In this document: positions 43,667 through 52,253 of the stretch, one piece after another
Layout: every line of letters begins with the position of its first letter
How positions within the stretch are numbered: position 1 is the stretch's first letter
Origin: Cytobacillus oceanisediminis
GTDB taxonomy: Bacteria; Bacillota; Bacilli; Bacillales; Cytobacillaceae
NCBI RefSeq assembly: GCF_004366035.1
Contig: NZ_SOEE01000008.1
Location: forward strand, 195,989 to 259,988
DNA: 64,000 nucleotides
Reading direction: 5' to 3'
Program-made: the position numbers and the translations under genes
Notes under the pieces: generated by a model
The model's database searches: none
Told to the model about the DNA's origin: nothing
What the model saw: the letters and a program-made list of their open reading frames with translations, nothing else

Positions 43667-44563
43667 TCACCCCTTAGCTGCTTGCCCCACTTTTTCACTT
43701 TGGACAACCGGGTTATTGAGGATGCCGATGCCAGGAATTTCAATTTCAATCCGGTCATTTTCCGCTAATGTAAATTCGTTTGGCGGGACAACGCATGTTC
43801 CTGTAAGAAGAACTGTTCCGTCAAAAATTTGGTTATCAAGCACTAAGTACTGGACTAGCTCATCAAGTGTGCGTTTCAGCTGATTGACTTGTGCATCCCC
43901 ATAAAATACAAGCTCTTCATCGCGGTAGATGCGGCAAATAATCTGGAATTCGTAAGGATCTGAAACCGTCTCTGCCAAAACAATAGCCGGCCCAATGGAG
44001 CAGGAATTCTTCCAAACCTTTGCCTGCGGCAGGTACAGTGGATTTTCCCCTTCAATATCCCGGCAGCTCATATCGTTGCCAGCCGTATAGCCAAGAACAT
44101 AGCCCTCTTTATCAATGACCAGCCCAAGCTCAGGCTCCGGGATTTGCCAGTTGGAATCGGAACGGAGATATACAGGATCATTCGGCCCTACCGTTCTTGC
44201 AGATGTTGATTTAAAGAAAATTTCCGGACGCACTGCATCGTAGACTTTGTCATAAAACGTTTCGCGGTCAAGCTTCCCTTGTGTAGCTTCATAGTTTCGC
44301 GCTTCCCTGCTTTTTTTGTATGTCACGCCTGAAGCCCATACTTCCGGAGCATCAATTGGAGTGGTTAACCGAAGGCCTTCGATTGGCTGCTTCTCCGCTT
44401 CATCGGAAATTTGTTTTACAATATCAAACGCTGTTCTGTTATCTTCACGTGCCTTAGCAATCAACGACAAAAAATCGCTGAATGGAAGGTCTGCTACTTC
44501 ATTCTCGTTTGTTACAGCTGCAAGTTGTTTTTCATTTTCTTTTAGGTAGCGAATAATTCTCAT
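43667..44563 (-). CDS. FAH-family 2-keto-3-deoxy-pentonate dehydratase (AraD1/XylX-like)
   Basis: A 298-residue FAH-fold enzyme. The segments VWASGVTYKKSREAR, IFFKSTSARTVGPND, PEPELGLVIDKEGYVLGYTA and NDMSCRDIEGENPLYLPQAK match the AraD1/XylX branch that dehydrates 2-keto-3-deoxy-arabonate or -xylonate to 2-oxoglutarate semialdehyde. The semialdehyde dehydrogenase in the same cluster would complete that route. Metal ligands include the Glu pair in PEPELGL and Asp in NDMSCRD. Ribosome site CAGGAGG. Confidence 0.86.
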   Translation of the reverse strand: MRIIRYLKENEKQLAAVTNENEVADLPFSDFLSLIAKAREDNRTAFDIVKQISDEAEKQPIEGLRLTTPIDAPEVWASGVTYKKSREARNYEATQGKLDRETFYDKVYDAVRPEIFFKSTSARTVGPNDPVYLRSDSNWQIPEPELGLVIDKEGYVLGYTAGNDMSCRDIEGENPLYLPQAKVWKNSCSIGPAIVLAETVSDPYEFQIICRIYRDEELVFYGDAQVNQLKRTLDELVQYLVLDNQIFDGTVLLTGTCVVPPNEFTLAENDRIEIEIPGIGILNNPVVQSEKVGQAAKG

Positions 44564-44622
44564 CTCTATTCCTCCTGAATGACCGTTATCGTTTTTTAAA
44601 TTTTTCGTTAATTCCCAGCGCT

Positions 44623-44744
44623 CTGTTGATTGAAGCGGCAGGCACGAGACCTAAGCGGGAGCCAACGGGAGACCCCGCAGGCTTAATGCTTGAGGGGCGT
44701 CGGACCGCCCGCGGGAATGCGAGCTTCTTGAGAGAAACCAACAG
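44623..44744 (-). repeat. Dispersed GC-rich intergenic repeat, copy C (reverse orientation)
   Basis: On the minus strand it starts CTGTTGGTTTCTCTCAAG and ends TGCCGCTTCAATCAACAG, with CCCGCGGG and GGGGTCTCCCG inside. It lies between the IclR gene and the FAH gene. Confidence 0.7.
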
Positions 44745-44758
44745 ATAAGTTTAGTAAG

Positions 44759-45526
44759 TTAAATTTTTTGATATTCATAGCCGAGATCCTGTGAAATGCT
44801 GGTGCTGCATTCTTTTAGGAGTCCAACGTGATATTCACGGACCTCATCTGTAACTTTCGCTGCCGGCATAGACATGCTGATGCCTGCTATTACCTTACCG
44901 GAATAATCCTTAATTGGAACTGCATAACAGACAATGCCCGGTTCGTTTTCTTCATTATCCACTGAATAGCCAGCCGTGCGGACATGAGCTATTTCCGAGA
45001 GTAATTCTTCTTTTGAAGAGATTGATTTTGGTGTTTGTTTTGTGTACTGATAATTTTCAAGAAACTGATCCAGTTCGGCATCTGTTTTCGTTGAAATAAG
45101 CGATTTGCCTACAGCGCTTGTATGAACAGGAACACGGCGGCCAATGCGGGAATAAAGAACGGTCACACCACTTCCTTCAACCTTATCGATGTATACGCCT
45201 TCCTGTCCGTCCAGAATAACCAGATGTACCGTCAAGTTTGTCATCGCCGATATCCTTTCAAGATGCTTTCTGGCAACTTTCCGCAAATCGAGATTGCTTA
45301 GAACCATGTTGCCCCGTTCAAAAAGCTTGAGCCCCAGACGATACTTTCCATTCTCTTCGTTTTGTGAGATATACCTTTGTTCCTGCAAAGTTTTTAATAA
45401 GGAATGAACCGTGCTTTTATGCAGATTCATCCTTTTGCTGATTTCTGTAATGGTTAATTCTCTTTCCCGCTCGTCAAATAAATCCATTATTTTTAATGCG
45501 CGTTCCACTGATTGGATAATAGGCAT
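44759..45526 (-). CDS. IclR-family transcriptional regulator (KdgR-like)
   Basis: A 255-residue regulator: N-terminal winged helix (LTITEISKRMNLHKSTVHSL, about 24-43) and C-terminal effector domain (about 80-250, SRIGRRVPVHTSAVGKSLIS, GYSVDNEENEPGIVCYAVPI). IclR proteins such as KdgR sense 2-keto-3-deoxy acids and usually repress. It is the only dedicated regulator in the sugar-acid block. The palindrome GTTTTA-N5-TAAAAC before both TRAP operons is its likely operator. Confidence 0.92.
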   Translation of the reverse strand: MPIIQSVERALKIMDLFDERERELTITEISKRMNLHKSTVHSLLKTLQEQRYISQNEENGKYRLGLKLFERGNMVLSNLDLRKVARKHLERISAMTNLTVHLVILDGQEGVYIDKVEGSGVTVLYSRIGRRVPVHTSAVGKSLISTKTDAELDQFLENYQYTKQTPKSISSKEELLSEIAHVRTAGYSVDNEENEPGIVCYAVPIKDYSGKVIAGISMSMPAAKVTDEVREYHVGLLKECSTSISQDLGYEYQKI

Positions 45527-45587
45527 TTCCGCTCACTCTCCTAGTTCTATTTAGTCTAATTTTACAGGATATTTGACGAGCTTGCCT

Positions 45588-47792
45588 TTATTTTGCAGCC
45601 GCGCTTGCTTCTTGAAGCAAAACATCTTTTTCGTAATCCAGGACTGCATCCTCTGCTACTGCCAGCGGAACCACACCGTTTGCGGCATCAGTATGACCAT
45701 ACATGCGATTGCTTGCTGCAACCAGCTTCTGGCGTGCTTTCATTCGCCGCTTTCTCTCTACCACAAGTGATTGGCGATCTGCTTTTAAGCTGTCAGTAAA
45801 TGAATGGACAACCTGACCTGCGAAAAGCTGGGTTCTGTCTACAAAATCAATGCGGCGTCCCCGAAGCTGAAGATGTACAACATCACCTGTCTGAAGGAAG
45901 CCAATGCCGCCGCCCTCATATCCTTCCGGTGTCATATGTCCAATCGCAGCCCCGTAGGTAACGCCGGAATAGCGACCGTCACTGATAATGGTTGCGAGCT
46001 TTTTCATGATCCGGCTGGCATTAATATGCTGCATCGGAGTAAACATTTCTGGCATTCCAAAAGCAATCGGACCCTGCCCGGCAATGACAACTGAAATTTT
46101 CAATATGCCTTTTTCAGCCATCTCGTCAAATAGTTTTTCGTATGTTGCTTCTTTTAAAAGTTCCCATTCCGCTGTATTGTTATATTTCAGTGTTTCCAGC
46201 AAGAGGTTATGGTCAAATAACTTATCCTTTTTAATTTTGTTAAGCAGATTGGAGTCAAGGAGACTTCTGTTTGCATCATCTTCATTCTCAAAATAAAGAA
46301 CAAATGCAAGCTTATCATCGAACTGATCAAGCTGAGATGTCGGCATGCCGCTGATTTTTACCACTGCGCTTTCAAAGAAGTTCCCTTGCAATACATCTAC
46401 TCCGCTGAATGCCCTGCGCGGGGTTGATAAGATGACAGGATTTTCTTTTACATTGATTGCCTGCAGGCTTCGTGTAATGGCCAGACGCTCTCTCCATGTT
46501 CTGGCTGCAACGGTCGGTGCATCCTGATCCATTGGGACGCCATGTTCAAGCAGTTCGTAAAAGAGTGTTTCCATGCCCCTGCTCGTGCCGCTGCAGCACT
46601 GCATGGCGAGCGAGTAAATGTCTCGGCCTTCTGTCAGGCTGTAGTCAAACAAATCCGGAATCGGATACTCATGATGGATGCGGTCCAAATCCCATAGACT
46701 AAACTTGTATCCCCCATAGAGCATGCCTGCAACAATATGCATCATCAGGTTGGTCGAGCCGCCGGAGGCACTGTGAATGCGAATTGCGTTTTTGATATTG
46801 GCAGCCACAATATTGGAAACGCCATATTTTTCTTCATTAATCATGGTGGCAAAGCTGTCAAGAACGGCATTGATCTGCCTTTGGGTCGGAGGATCTGTCA
46901 GCAGCTCCACCGCTGGATGAACAAGTCCCAATCCGGCTACCAGATGCCTGGAGCTATTGCCGGTTCCATTAAAGGCACAAACACCGCCCTGTCCGTCACA
47001 TGTCGCAACAGCCAGCCTCATTTCAAAATATTTATGCTGTTCTTTTGTTAAAATGCCCCTCTCGCAGGCACGCTCAAAAACTCCCTGGAAGGCTGTGTTC
47101 GATGAGCATTGCAGGATGTATGCCATCGTGTCGCGCAAATCTGCAGCCACATCCGCAGCAACTTCCGCCTCTGCTTTTTTCGCCAATTCTTCCAGCTCTG
47201 CAATAACATCATCAGGGATCGAGCCGCCTTCGAGAACATGCGCCGGGGCAAATGTGGCAAAAAACGGAGCTTCTCCGCGGCTGCGCCTCACCCGGTCGAC
47301 ATGTGCCAATGCACTTACGACGCCCAGGGGCTGTTTATCACATCCTTGAATGACAAATGCACCGTGATAACTATGGGCCTCAAGCTGATTGACCACCATT
47401 TGGGCAACCGCATTCCGGCTTTGCAGGGAATAGCTCATCCCCTGATTGCTTTGGGCAGTGCCGTCACACATAACCGGTGTGGAAAAGTAAAAAGGGACTC
47501 CTCCGTTTTGCCAAATGCGGATGGCCGCGCGTGCTGAGGTTTGATAGTCCATGATGTGAGCCGGATGGTCAGATGAACCTCCGATAATGGCAATGCGCGG
47601 AGCGTTTATTTCAAGGCGATTATAAATTTCTTCAAGCGTCCAATCCGGCTTTCCGCCTTCATATGAGGAACCGAGTGTCTGTTTGGCGCGGTCCAGAAGT
47701 CCAGCTACCGTAATCGGTTCATTGGCTTTTCCCTGTACATTGTCACGATATGGATTTACAGGATTATCTATGAGCGGGTATAAATGTGTCAT
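45588..47792 (-). CDS. IlvD/Edd-family sugar-acid dehydratase, long divergent form
   Basis: A 734-residue protein, longer than IlvD or Edd (about 550-610) and YjhG (about 655). Cluster cysteines are seen in PVMCDGTAQSN, VIQGCDKQPLG and VATCDGQGGVCAFNGTGNSS; the active-site region is SDGRYSGVTYGAAIGHMTPE near 600. The family dehydrates sugar acids such as xylonate, arabonate or gluconate with a 2Fe-2S or 4Fe-4S cluster. Extra acidic sequence at about 490-560 is unusual. It follows the LarA-like gene by 54 bp. Confidence 0.82.
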   Translation of the reverse strand: MTHLYPLIDNPVNPYRDNVQGKANEPITVAGLLDRAKQTLGSSYEGGKPDWTLEEIYNRLEINAPRIAIIGGSSDHPAHIMDYQTSARAAIRIWQNGGVPFYFSTPVMCDGTAQSNQGMSYSLQSRNAVAQMVVNQLEAHSYHGAFVIQGCDKQPLGVVSALAHVDRVRRSRGEAPFFATFAPAHVLEGGSIPDDVIAELEELAKKAEAEVAADVAADLRDTMAYILQCSSNTAFQGVFERACERGILTKEQHKYFEMRLAVATCDGQGGVCAFNGTGNSSRHLVAGLGLVHPAVELLTDPPTQRQINAVLDSFATMINEEKYGVSNIVAANIKNAIRIHSASGGSTNLMMHIVAGMLYGGYKFSLWDLDRIHHEYPIPDLFDYSLTEGRDIYSLAMQCCSGTSRGMETLFYELLEHGVPMDQDAPTVAARTWRERLAITRSLQAINVKENPVILSTPRRAFSGVDVLQGNFFESAVVKISGMPTSQLDQFDDKLAFVLYFENEDDANRSLLDSNLLNKIKKDKLFDHNLLLETLKYNNTAEWELLKEATYEKLFDEMAEKGILKISVVIAGQGPIAFGMPEMFTPMQHINASRIMKKLATIISDGRYSGVTYGAAIGHMTPEGYEGGGIGFLQTGDVVHLQLRGRRIDFVDRTQLFAGQVVHSFTDSLKADRQSLVVERKRRMKARQKLVAASNRMYGHTDAANGVVPLAVAEDAVLDYEKDVLLQEASAAAK

Positions 47793-47846
47793 GTGAACAC
47801 TCCTTATCTATCAATCTAAGAATAGTTTCTGCAGCTTTTTTTCGGA

Positions 47847-49097
47847 TTAATCGAGCACCAGTTCTTCAAGCTCTGAAATAATTTCTAGATTGCTATTTTG
47901 TTTTGCTTCCTCCATCATGCTCTCTGAGATCAAAATCTCGCCGATGTCTAATGTATTCTTGATTCTGACGGCTTTTACCTTGTTTAAATCAAAGGCATTG
48001 CAGGTTTTAATGGCAGCCTTGACCGCCAGCTCTTTTGTTTCTAGCACCATCGGAAGCTTAATCACTTCGATCACGGTGCTGGTCAAAGCGTTTGCATAGC
48101 CTTTTTCCCATATAATTTCATCTGCGACCGCTTTGGTTGTCATGTCCGCCATGCCAATGCCATTAGCGTTTCCATGCGTTTTTTCGGTCAGGCCCAGCAC
48201 CACGGTTCTTTTTATTTCCGGGCCGCCAGAGGCATATGGGGTAGCAAAATTCCCCGTAATGTTGGGGTCCATCCCATCACCCGAAATATCTTTTCCGAGC
48301 TCGTCGACAATCAGGACATCAAACTCATCGAAATGAATTTTGGGCATGAGGGATTTTGCTTCTTTTAATAGTTCCGGCTCCTCTGTTTCCAGATCCTCTG
48401 CCGGAACGGCAATCACTTTTGCAATCTTGTCATAAGCATTTTCAAGAGAAGCGAGACCGAAAATGATCGGAGCTTTTGATAATGAAATTTTGGCCATCTC
48501 CGGCACATGCTCTGCCATATATTTAAAGCTGTAAGCATGGGCAGCTTCCGCCCCTTTTTGCTTTCCGAGCCCGATTGTAATCATTTTCATAAGTCCGCTT
48601 TCAACCGGTCCGCGGAATGCTGTATGAGGCTTAATCCGGTTAATAACGACAATTTTGTCCGCTTCATAAGCGATTCGGTCAATATAGATCGGAAGCCCAT
48701 TTGGGAGCTCGCCAATTTTGACAACTTCCATTGAGGATTCAATCGGTGCCTCAACAGCTCCTTCCGTCACGCCCAATTGGTGAAGCACATCTATCTGGCC
48801 TTCGGCTGTGGCCCCTCCATGGCTTCCCATTGCCGGAACAATAAACGGCTTTCCGCCAACACGCTTAATTTCTCGAACCGTCTCGCGTACCAGAACAGGC
48901 AAATCAGCCAGCCCTCTGCTGCCAACTGCGATCGCAACGGAATCGCCTTCATTAATTTTAGAAAGCACATTGGTTTCATTGAGTGTTTTCCGCACCTCGG
49001 CTCCCACATCATCAAGCTGGGGTGCGTGAAATTTCTGCTTTACTTTAACCATTTTGGGAATGGGGATATCTTTTAAAATTTCTTTAATGATGTCCAT
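47847..49097 (-). CDS. LarA-like nickel-pincer racemase/epimerase (DUF2088 family)
   Basis: A 416-residue protein with the LarA N-terminal fold. AVGSRGLADLPVLVRETV, IVPAMGSHGGATAEGQ (His93), VINRIKPHTAFRGPVES (His158), GLMKMITIGLGKQKGAE (Lys171/Lys179) and AAHAYS (His187) parallel the residues of lactate racemase that hold the nickel-pincer nucleotide and catalyse hydride transfer. Bacterial LarA relatives include malate racemase and gluconate 2-epimerase. Set between TRAP genes and an IlvD-type dehydratase, and sharing the block with larB, larC1, larC2 and larE, it is probably a sugar-acid C2 epimerase. The substrate is inferred. Confidence 0.8.
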   Translation of the reverse strand: MDIIKEILKDIPIPKMVKVKQKFHAPQLDDVGAEVRKTLNETNVLSKINEGDSVAIAVGSRGLADLPVLVRETVREIKRVGGKPFIVPAMGSHGGATAEGQIDVLHQLGVTEGAVEAPIESSMEVVKIGELPNGLPIYIDRIAYEADKIVVINRIKPHTAFRGPVESGLMKMITIGLGKQKGAEAAHAYSFKYMAEHVPEMAKISLSKAPIIFGLASLENAYDKIAKVIAVPAEDLETEEPELLKEAKSLMPKIHFDEFDVLIVDELGKDISGDGMDPNITGNFATPYASGGPEIKRTVVLGLTEKTHGNANGIGMADMTTKAVADEIIWEKGYANALTSTVIEVIKLPMVLETKELAVKAAIKTCNAFDLNKVKAVRIKNTLDIGEILISESMMEEAKQNSNLEIISELEELVLD

Positions 49098-49140
49098 CTA
49101 TCCTTATCTCCTTCATCATTCTCACTCTGGTCAGCTCAGG

Positions 49141-50415
49141 TTAATTCAGCCATTCAAGCGGCACCGTAATAATTTCCGGGAACAGGATTAAGAGCGCGAG
49201 CACAATTGCATGAACGACCAGGAATGGCCAGATGCCTTTCGTCAAGTCTGCCAGGCTGATTTTGCTTATTCCGCAGCCAACATATAAAACAGTGCCGACA
49301 GGCGGAGTAATTAATCCAATGCATAGATTGATAACCATTACAATTCCGAAGTAGACTGGATCAATTCCGGCCATTTTAACAAGCGGCATCAATACCGGTG
49401 TGAAGATCAGAATAGCCGGTGTCAGGTCCATCACAAGGCCGATCAATAATAGGAAGATCATAATGACAATCATTAACAGCAGCGGACTGCTGACAAGCGA
49501 ACCCATGTAGCCTGCAATTTCTGCCGGAACATTGGCAACAGTGATAAGCCAGGCTGATACCATTGCAGCAGCAGCCACAAACATAACCACACTCGTTGTT
49601 TTTGCCGAAGCAATTAAAACCTGATACAACTCTTCAAGCTTTAACTCCCGGTAAATAAATAACCCTACAAACAGCGCATAAAACGCTGCCACTACAGCTG
49701 CTTCAGTTGGGGTAAAAACACCGCCTCGCAGACCGCCAATAATAATGACCGGAAGCATTAACGCAAAACTGGCCTGCTGGATCGCCTTCCAGATTTCTTT
49801 AGCCGATTTCCGCGGAGGAAGTTCACTCGTATCCTTCCGTGACATAAAGAACCAGCCAATCATAAGCCCCAATCCCATCATAATGCCGGGAATAATTCCG
49901 CCCATGAATAAATCTGTAATCGATACACCTGCGGTTACCCCAAATAAAATCATGGGAATGCTTGGCGGTATAACAGGAGCAATAATACCGGATGCACAGA
50001 TGATGCCTGTAGAAGTGTTGACGTTATATCCTTTGGCAATCATCATCGGAATTAAAATCGCCCCGAGTGCGGCTGTATCCGCAACAGCAGAACCCGATAG
50101 CCCTGCAAATAAAATACTGGCAATAATGGCTACAAAGCCAAGGCCGCCTCGGATGTGCCCTACAAGCGCCATGGAAAAATCAACGATACGCTTGGAAATT
50201 CCACCGGCATTCATCAATTCTCCGGCTAAGACAAAGAACGGGATCGCCATTAACGAAAAGTTATTGGCTCCATTAATCAAATTCTGGGCAACAATTTGGC
50301 TATCAAACGTACCCATGGCAAACATCAGCATAACCCCGCTGGCAAGCAGTGCGAATGCAATCGGCACCCCTAATGCCAGCGATCCAAATAGTGACCCTAA
50401 GAATACTCCTATCAT
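49141..50415 (-). CDS. TRAP transporter large permease (DctM), system 1
   Basis: A 424-residue protein with about twelve membrane segments; LAGELMNAGGISKRIVDF, GLSGSAVADTAALGAILIPM and IIAPVIPPSIPMILFGVT are DctM hallmarks. It is the sodium-driven transport unit for organic or sugar acids captured by the binding protein at 51073. It follows dctQ by 30 bp and precedes the LarA-like gene by 43 bp in the same direction. Confidence 0.93.
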   Translation of the reverse strand: MIGVFLGSLFGSLALGVPIAFALLASGVMLMFAMGTFDSQIVAQNLINGANNFSLMAIPFFVLAGELMNAGGISKRIVDFSMALVGHIRGGLGFVAIIASILFAGLSGSAVADTAALGAILIPMMIAKGYNVNTSTGIICASGIIAPVIPPSIPMILFGVTAGVSITDLFMGGIIPGIMMGLGLMIGWFFMSRKDTSELPPRKSAKEIWKAIQQASFALMLPVIIIGGLRGGVFTPTEAAVVAAFYALFVGLFIYRELKLEELYQVLIASAKTTSVVMFVAAAAMVSAWLITVANVPAEIAGYMGSLVSSPLLLMIVIMIFLLLIGLVMDLTPAILIFTPVLMPLVKMAGIDPVYFGIVMVINLCIGLITPPVGTVLYVGCGISKISLADLTKGIWPFLVVHAIVLALLILFPEIITVPLEWLN

Positions 50416-50445
50416 GGCGAGTGTTGCCCTCCTTTCTTGCCGCCG

Positions 50446-50997
50446 TTATTTTGCGATAATCTTATCTTCCTGATCAGGGTGATTATCCGATAAAACATCG
50501 TCCGGGGATTGGATGATCGTTAAGCTTTCAGACTTTCCTCTGATGGCTTTAAAAAGGCTGGCAATAATGAGGATCATCATCCAAATGCTTGATACAATCC
50601 CGATTCCATACAGATAGGAAAGCGGCATTCCTGTTGCGGGACCTGTACTGTTCATATTGAGAAGGGTCATTTTCCAGCTTCCTTCCAAAACAAGCCATAG
50701 CAGATAAAGGACCACTGCATTGCTGATCAGGAAGGCAGCCTTTTGAAGCCCCTTTGGCAGCGAATTGACGACAATGTCTACACCAAGGTGCATTTTATCC
50801 TTTAATGCGGCAATGGCACCCAGGAAGACCATCCATACGAATAAGTAGCGGGACATTTCTTCAGACCAGGTAAGACCGGAGTTGAACACATATCTCAAAA
50901 CGACATTTCCAAAGACGGAGAGGGACATGGCTGCCAGCGAAAAGGCAATCGCAATGTTTAATAGTTTGGTAGAAAAAGAATTAATTTTGCTAAACAC
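50446..50997 (-). CDS. TRAP transporter small permease (DctQ), system 1
   Basis: A 183-residue membrane protein with four segments and the DctQ motif VLRYVFNSGLTWSEEMSRYL followed by FVWMVFLGAIAALKDKMHLG. The C-terminal tail is hydrophilic and acidic. It supports DctM assembly and couples to the binding protein. Start GTG 50995-50997 after GGAGG. Confidence 0.93.
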   Translation of the reverse strand: MFSKINSFSTKLLNIAIAFSLAAMSLSVFGNVVLRYVFNSGLTWSEEMSRYLFVWMVFLGAIAALKDKMHLGVDIVVNSLPKGLQKAAFLISNAVVLYLLWLVLEGSWKMTLLNMNSTGPATGMPLSYLYGIGIVSSIWMMILIIASLFKAIRGKSESLTIIQSPDDVLSDNHPDQEDKIIAK

Positions 50998-51023
50998 GGC
51001 TTTCTCCTCCCTGCAAATTTAAA

Positions 51024-51058
51024 CCTGGAGGAATAAAAGGCATTATTATTCCTCCAGG
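51024..51058 (-). terminator. Intra-operon hairpin after the TRAP 1 binding-protein gene
   Basis: CCTGGAGGAATAA / TTATTCCTCCAGG stem followed on the minus strand by TTTAAATTTG, between dctP and dctQ. Probably gives partial termination or mRNA protection so that the binding protein is made in excess. Confidence 0.7.
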
Positions 51059-51072
51059 CCTTCCTGCTGGTT

Positions 51073-52101
51073 TTACTCTGCTTCTGCACGGATACGGTCA
51101 GCTAAATCCTTCGCCCATTCAAATTCACTGTAAATTTTTTCATATAGAGGCTGTGCTGCTTCTTCCATCTCAGCTGAAAACTCTCCTGAAGGAGTCGTAA
51201 ACTTCAGGCCATTATCCTCGAGAAATTTCTTATCTTCTTCATAGCTCTTCTCAAGCAGTTCAAATTCATAATCTGCAGCTTCCTTTGAAGCCTTTTCAAT
51301 AATCTTCTGCTGCTCTTCAGTCAAACCATTCCAAAAATTACTGTTGATGATATACAAGTTCGGACTAAACATATGCTTTGATTCCAGGATATCGCTTTGT
51401 ACTTCATACCAGCCAGATGCCCGAACTGTGGCAATTGGGTTATCCTGGCCATCCACCACTTTTTGCTCCATCGCTGTGAAAACCTCGGAAATTGGCAGCG
51501 GCGTTACATTGGCGCCAAGCAATTTTCCAAGTTTGATATAGTTTGGGATATTCGGCATTCTCAGGCGGAGGCCGTCAAAATCTGCTAAGCTGCCAATTGT
51601 TTGATTGGATGAGAACATCCGGAACCCATTCGCACTCCAGGCAAGCGGCTTTACGCCATGCTCTGACTCAAGGTCTGCTGTCAGCTCTTTGCCAATCGGT
51701 CCATTTAACACCTTTTTGGCATGTTCAAAGTCTTTGAATAAGAACGGCCATTCAGGTGCGGCCATCTTCGGAATATCCGCCTGCATGATCAAGCCCGGGA
51801 TTCCCATTTCGATAGTCCCATTGCGGACACCGTCATAGAATTCCTTTTCAGCACCAAGCGTGCTGTTTGGGTAAAGTTGCACTTCAAGCTCTCCGTTGCT
51901 TTCTTCTTCTACAATCGTTTTAAACTTTTCTTTTAAGGCAACATTCTGGGGATGGTCTTCAGCAAAGTAGTGTGCTACTTTAATTACCTTCTTCTTTCCT
52001 CCCCCATTTTCGCCCCCTGCCTCTTCCCCGCCGCAGCCGGCAAGGAATAAAAAGCTTGCCAGAACAGCAGTGGCCAGGCCAAATATCTTCTTCTTTTTCA
52101 T
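51073..52101 (-). CDS. TRAP transporter substrate-binding lipoprotein (DctP), system 1
   Basis: About 342 residues; MKKKKIFGLATAVLASFLFL followed by the lipobox LAGC. DctP features are GAEKEFYDGVRNGTIEMGIP, PEWPFLFKDFEHAKKVL, GLRLRMPNIPNYIKLGKLLG (substrate-carboxylate Arg) and VVDGQDNPIATV. It binds an organic acid outside the cell, probably a sugar acid given its neighbours. Start ATG 52099-52101 is six bases after GGGGAG; the ATG two codons earlier overlaps that site. A GTTCTA-N5-TAAAAC operator lies about 50 bp upstream. Confidence 0.93.
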   Translation of the reverse strand: MKKKKIFGLATAVLASFLFLAGCGGEEAGGENGGGKKKVIKVAHYFAEDHPQNVALKEKFKTIVEEESNGELEVQLYPNSTLGAEKEFYDGVRNGTIEMGIPGLIMQADIPKMAAPEWPFLFKDFEHAKKVLNGPIGKELTADLESEHGVKPLAWSANGFRMFSSNQTIGSLADFDGLRLRMPNIPNYIKLGKLLGANVTPLPISEVFTAMEQKVVDGQDNPIATVRASGWYEVQSDILESKHMFSPNLYIINSNFWNGLTEEQQKIIEKASKEAADYEFELLEKSYEEDKKFLEDNGLKFTTPSGEFSAEMEEAAQPLYEKIYSEFEWAKDLADRIRAEAE

Positions 52102-52153
52102 CTTCATCTCCCCTTCTTTAAATTTGCTGTTTAGAATCTAAATTTGAGTTTTG

Positions 52154-52170
52154 TTCTACATTATAAAACT
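52154..52170 (-). promoter_or_regulatory. Probable IclR operator at the TRAP 1 promoter
   Basis: GTTCTACATTATAAAAC differs by one base from the two operator copies before TRAP 2. Read on the minus strand it contains TATAAT, so it overlaps a likely -10 box. Confidence 0.55.
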
Positions 52171-52186
52171 TAGTTTTATATTCCTC

Positions 52187-52229
52187 AAAAAAAAGGAACA
52201 GCATTTTTGAAACTTATAAAATGCTGTTT
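52187..52229 (-). terminator. Terminator of the TRAP 2 operon
   Basis: AACAGCATTTT / AAAATGCTGTT stem with a 10-base loop followed on the minus strand by CCTTTTTTTT. It separates the two TRAP operons. Confidence 0.88.
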
Positions 52230-52253
52230 TAATAGAAATAGGATGTCATATTT

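Noticed and set aside
45588-47792. Calling the IlvD-like gene dihydroxy-acid dehydratase of valine synthesis
   Set aside because: Too long and divergent, with no branched-chain amino acid genes nearby.
47847-49097. Calling the LarA-like protein a lactate racemase
   Set aside because: Sequence motifs differ from true LarA and the neighbourhood is sugar-acid catabolism; only family-level assignment is safe.
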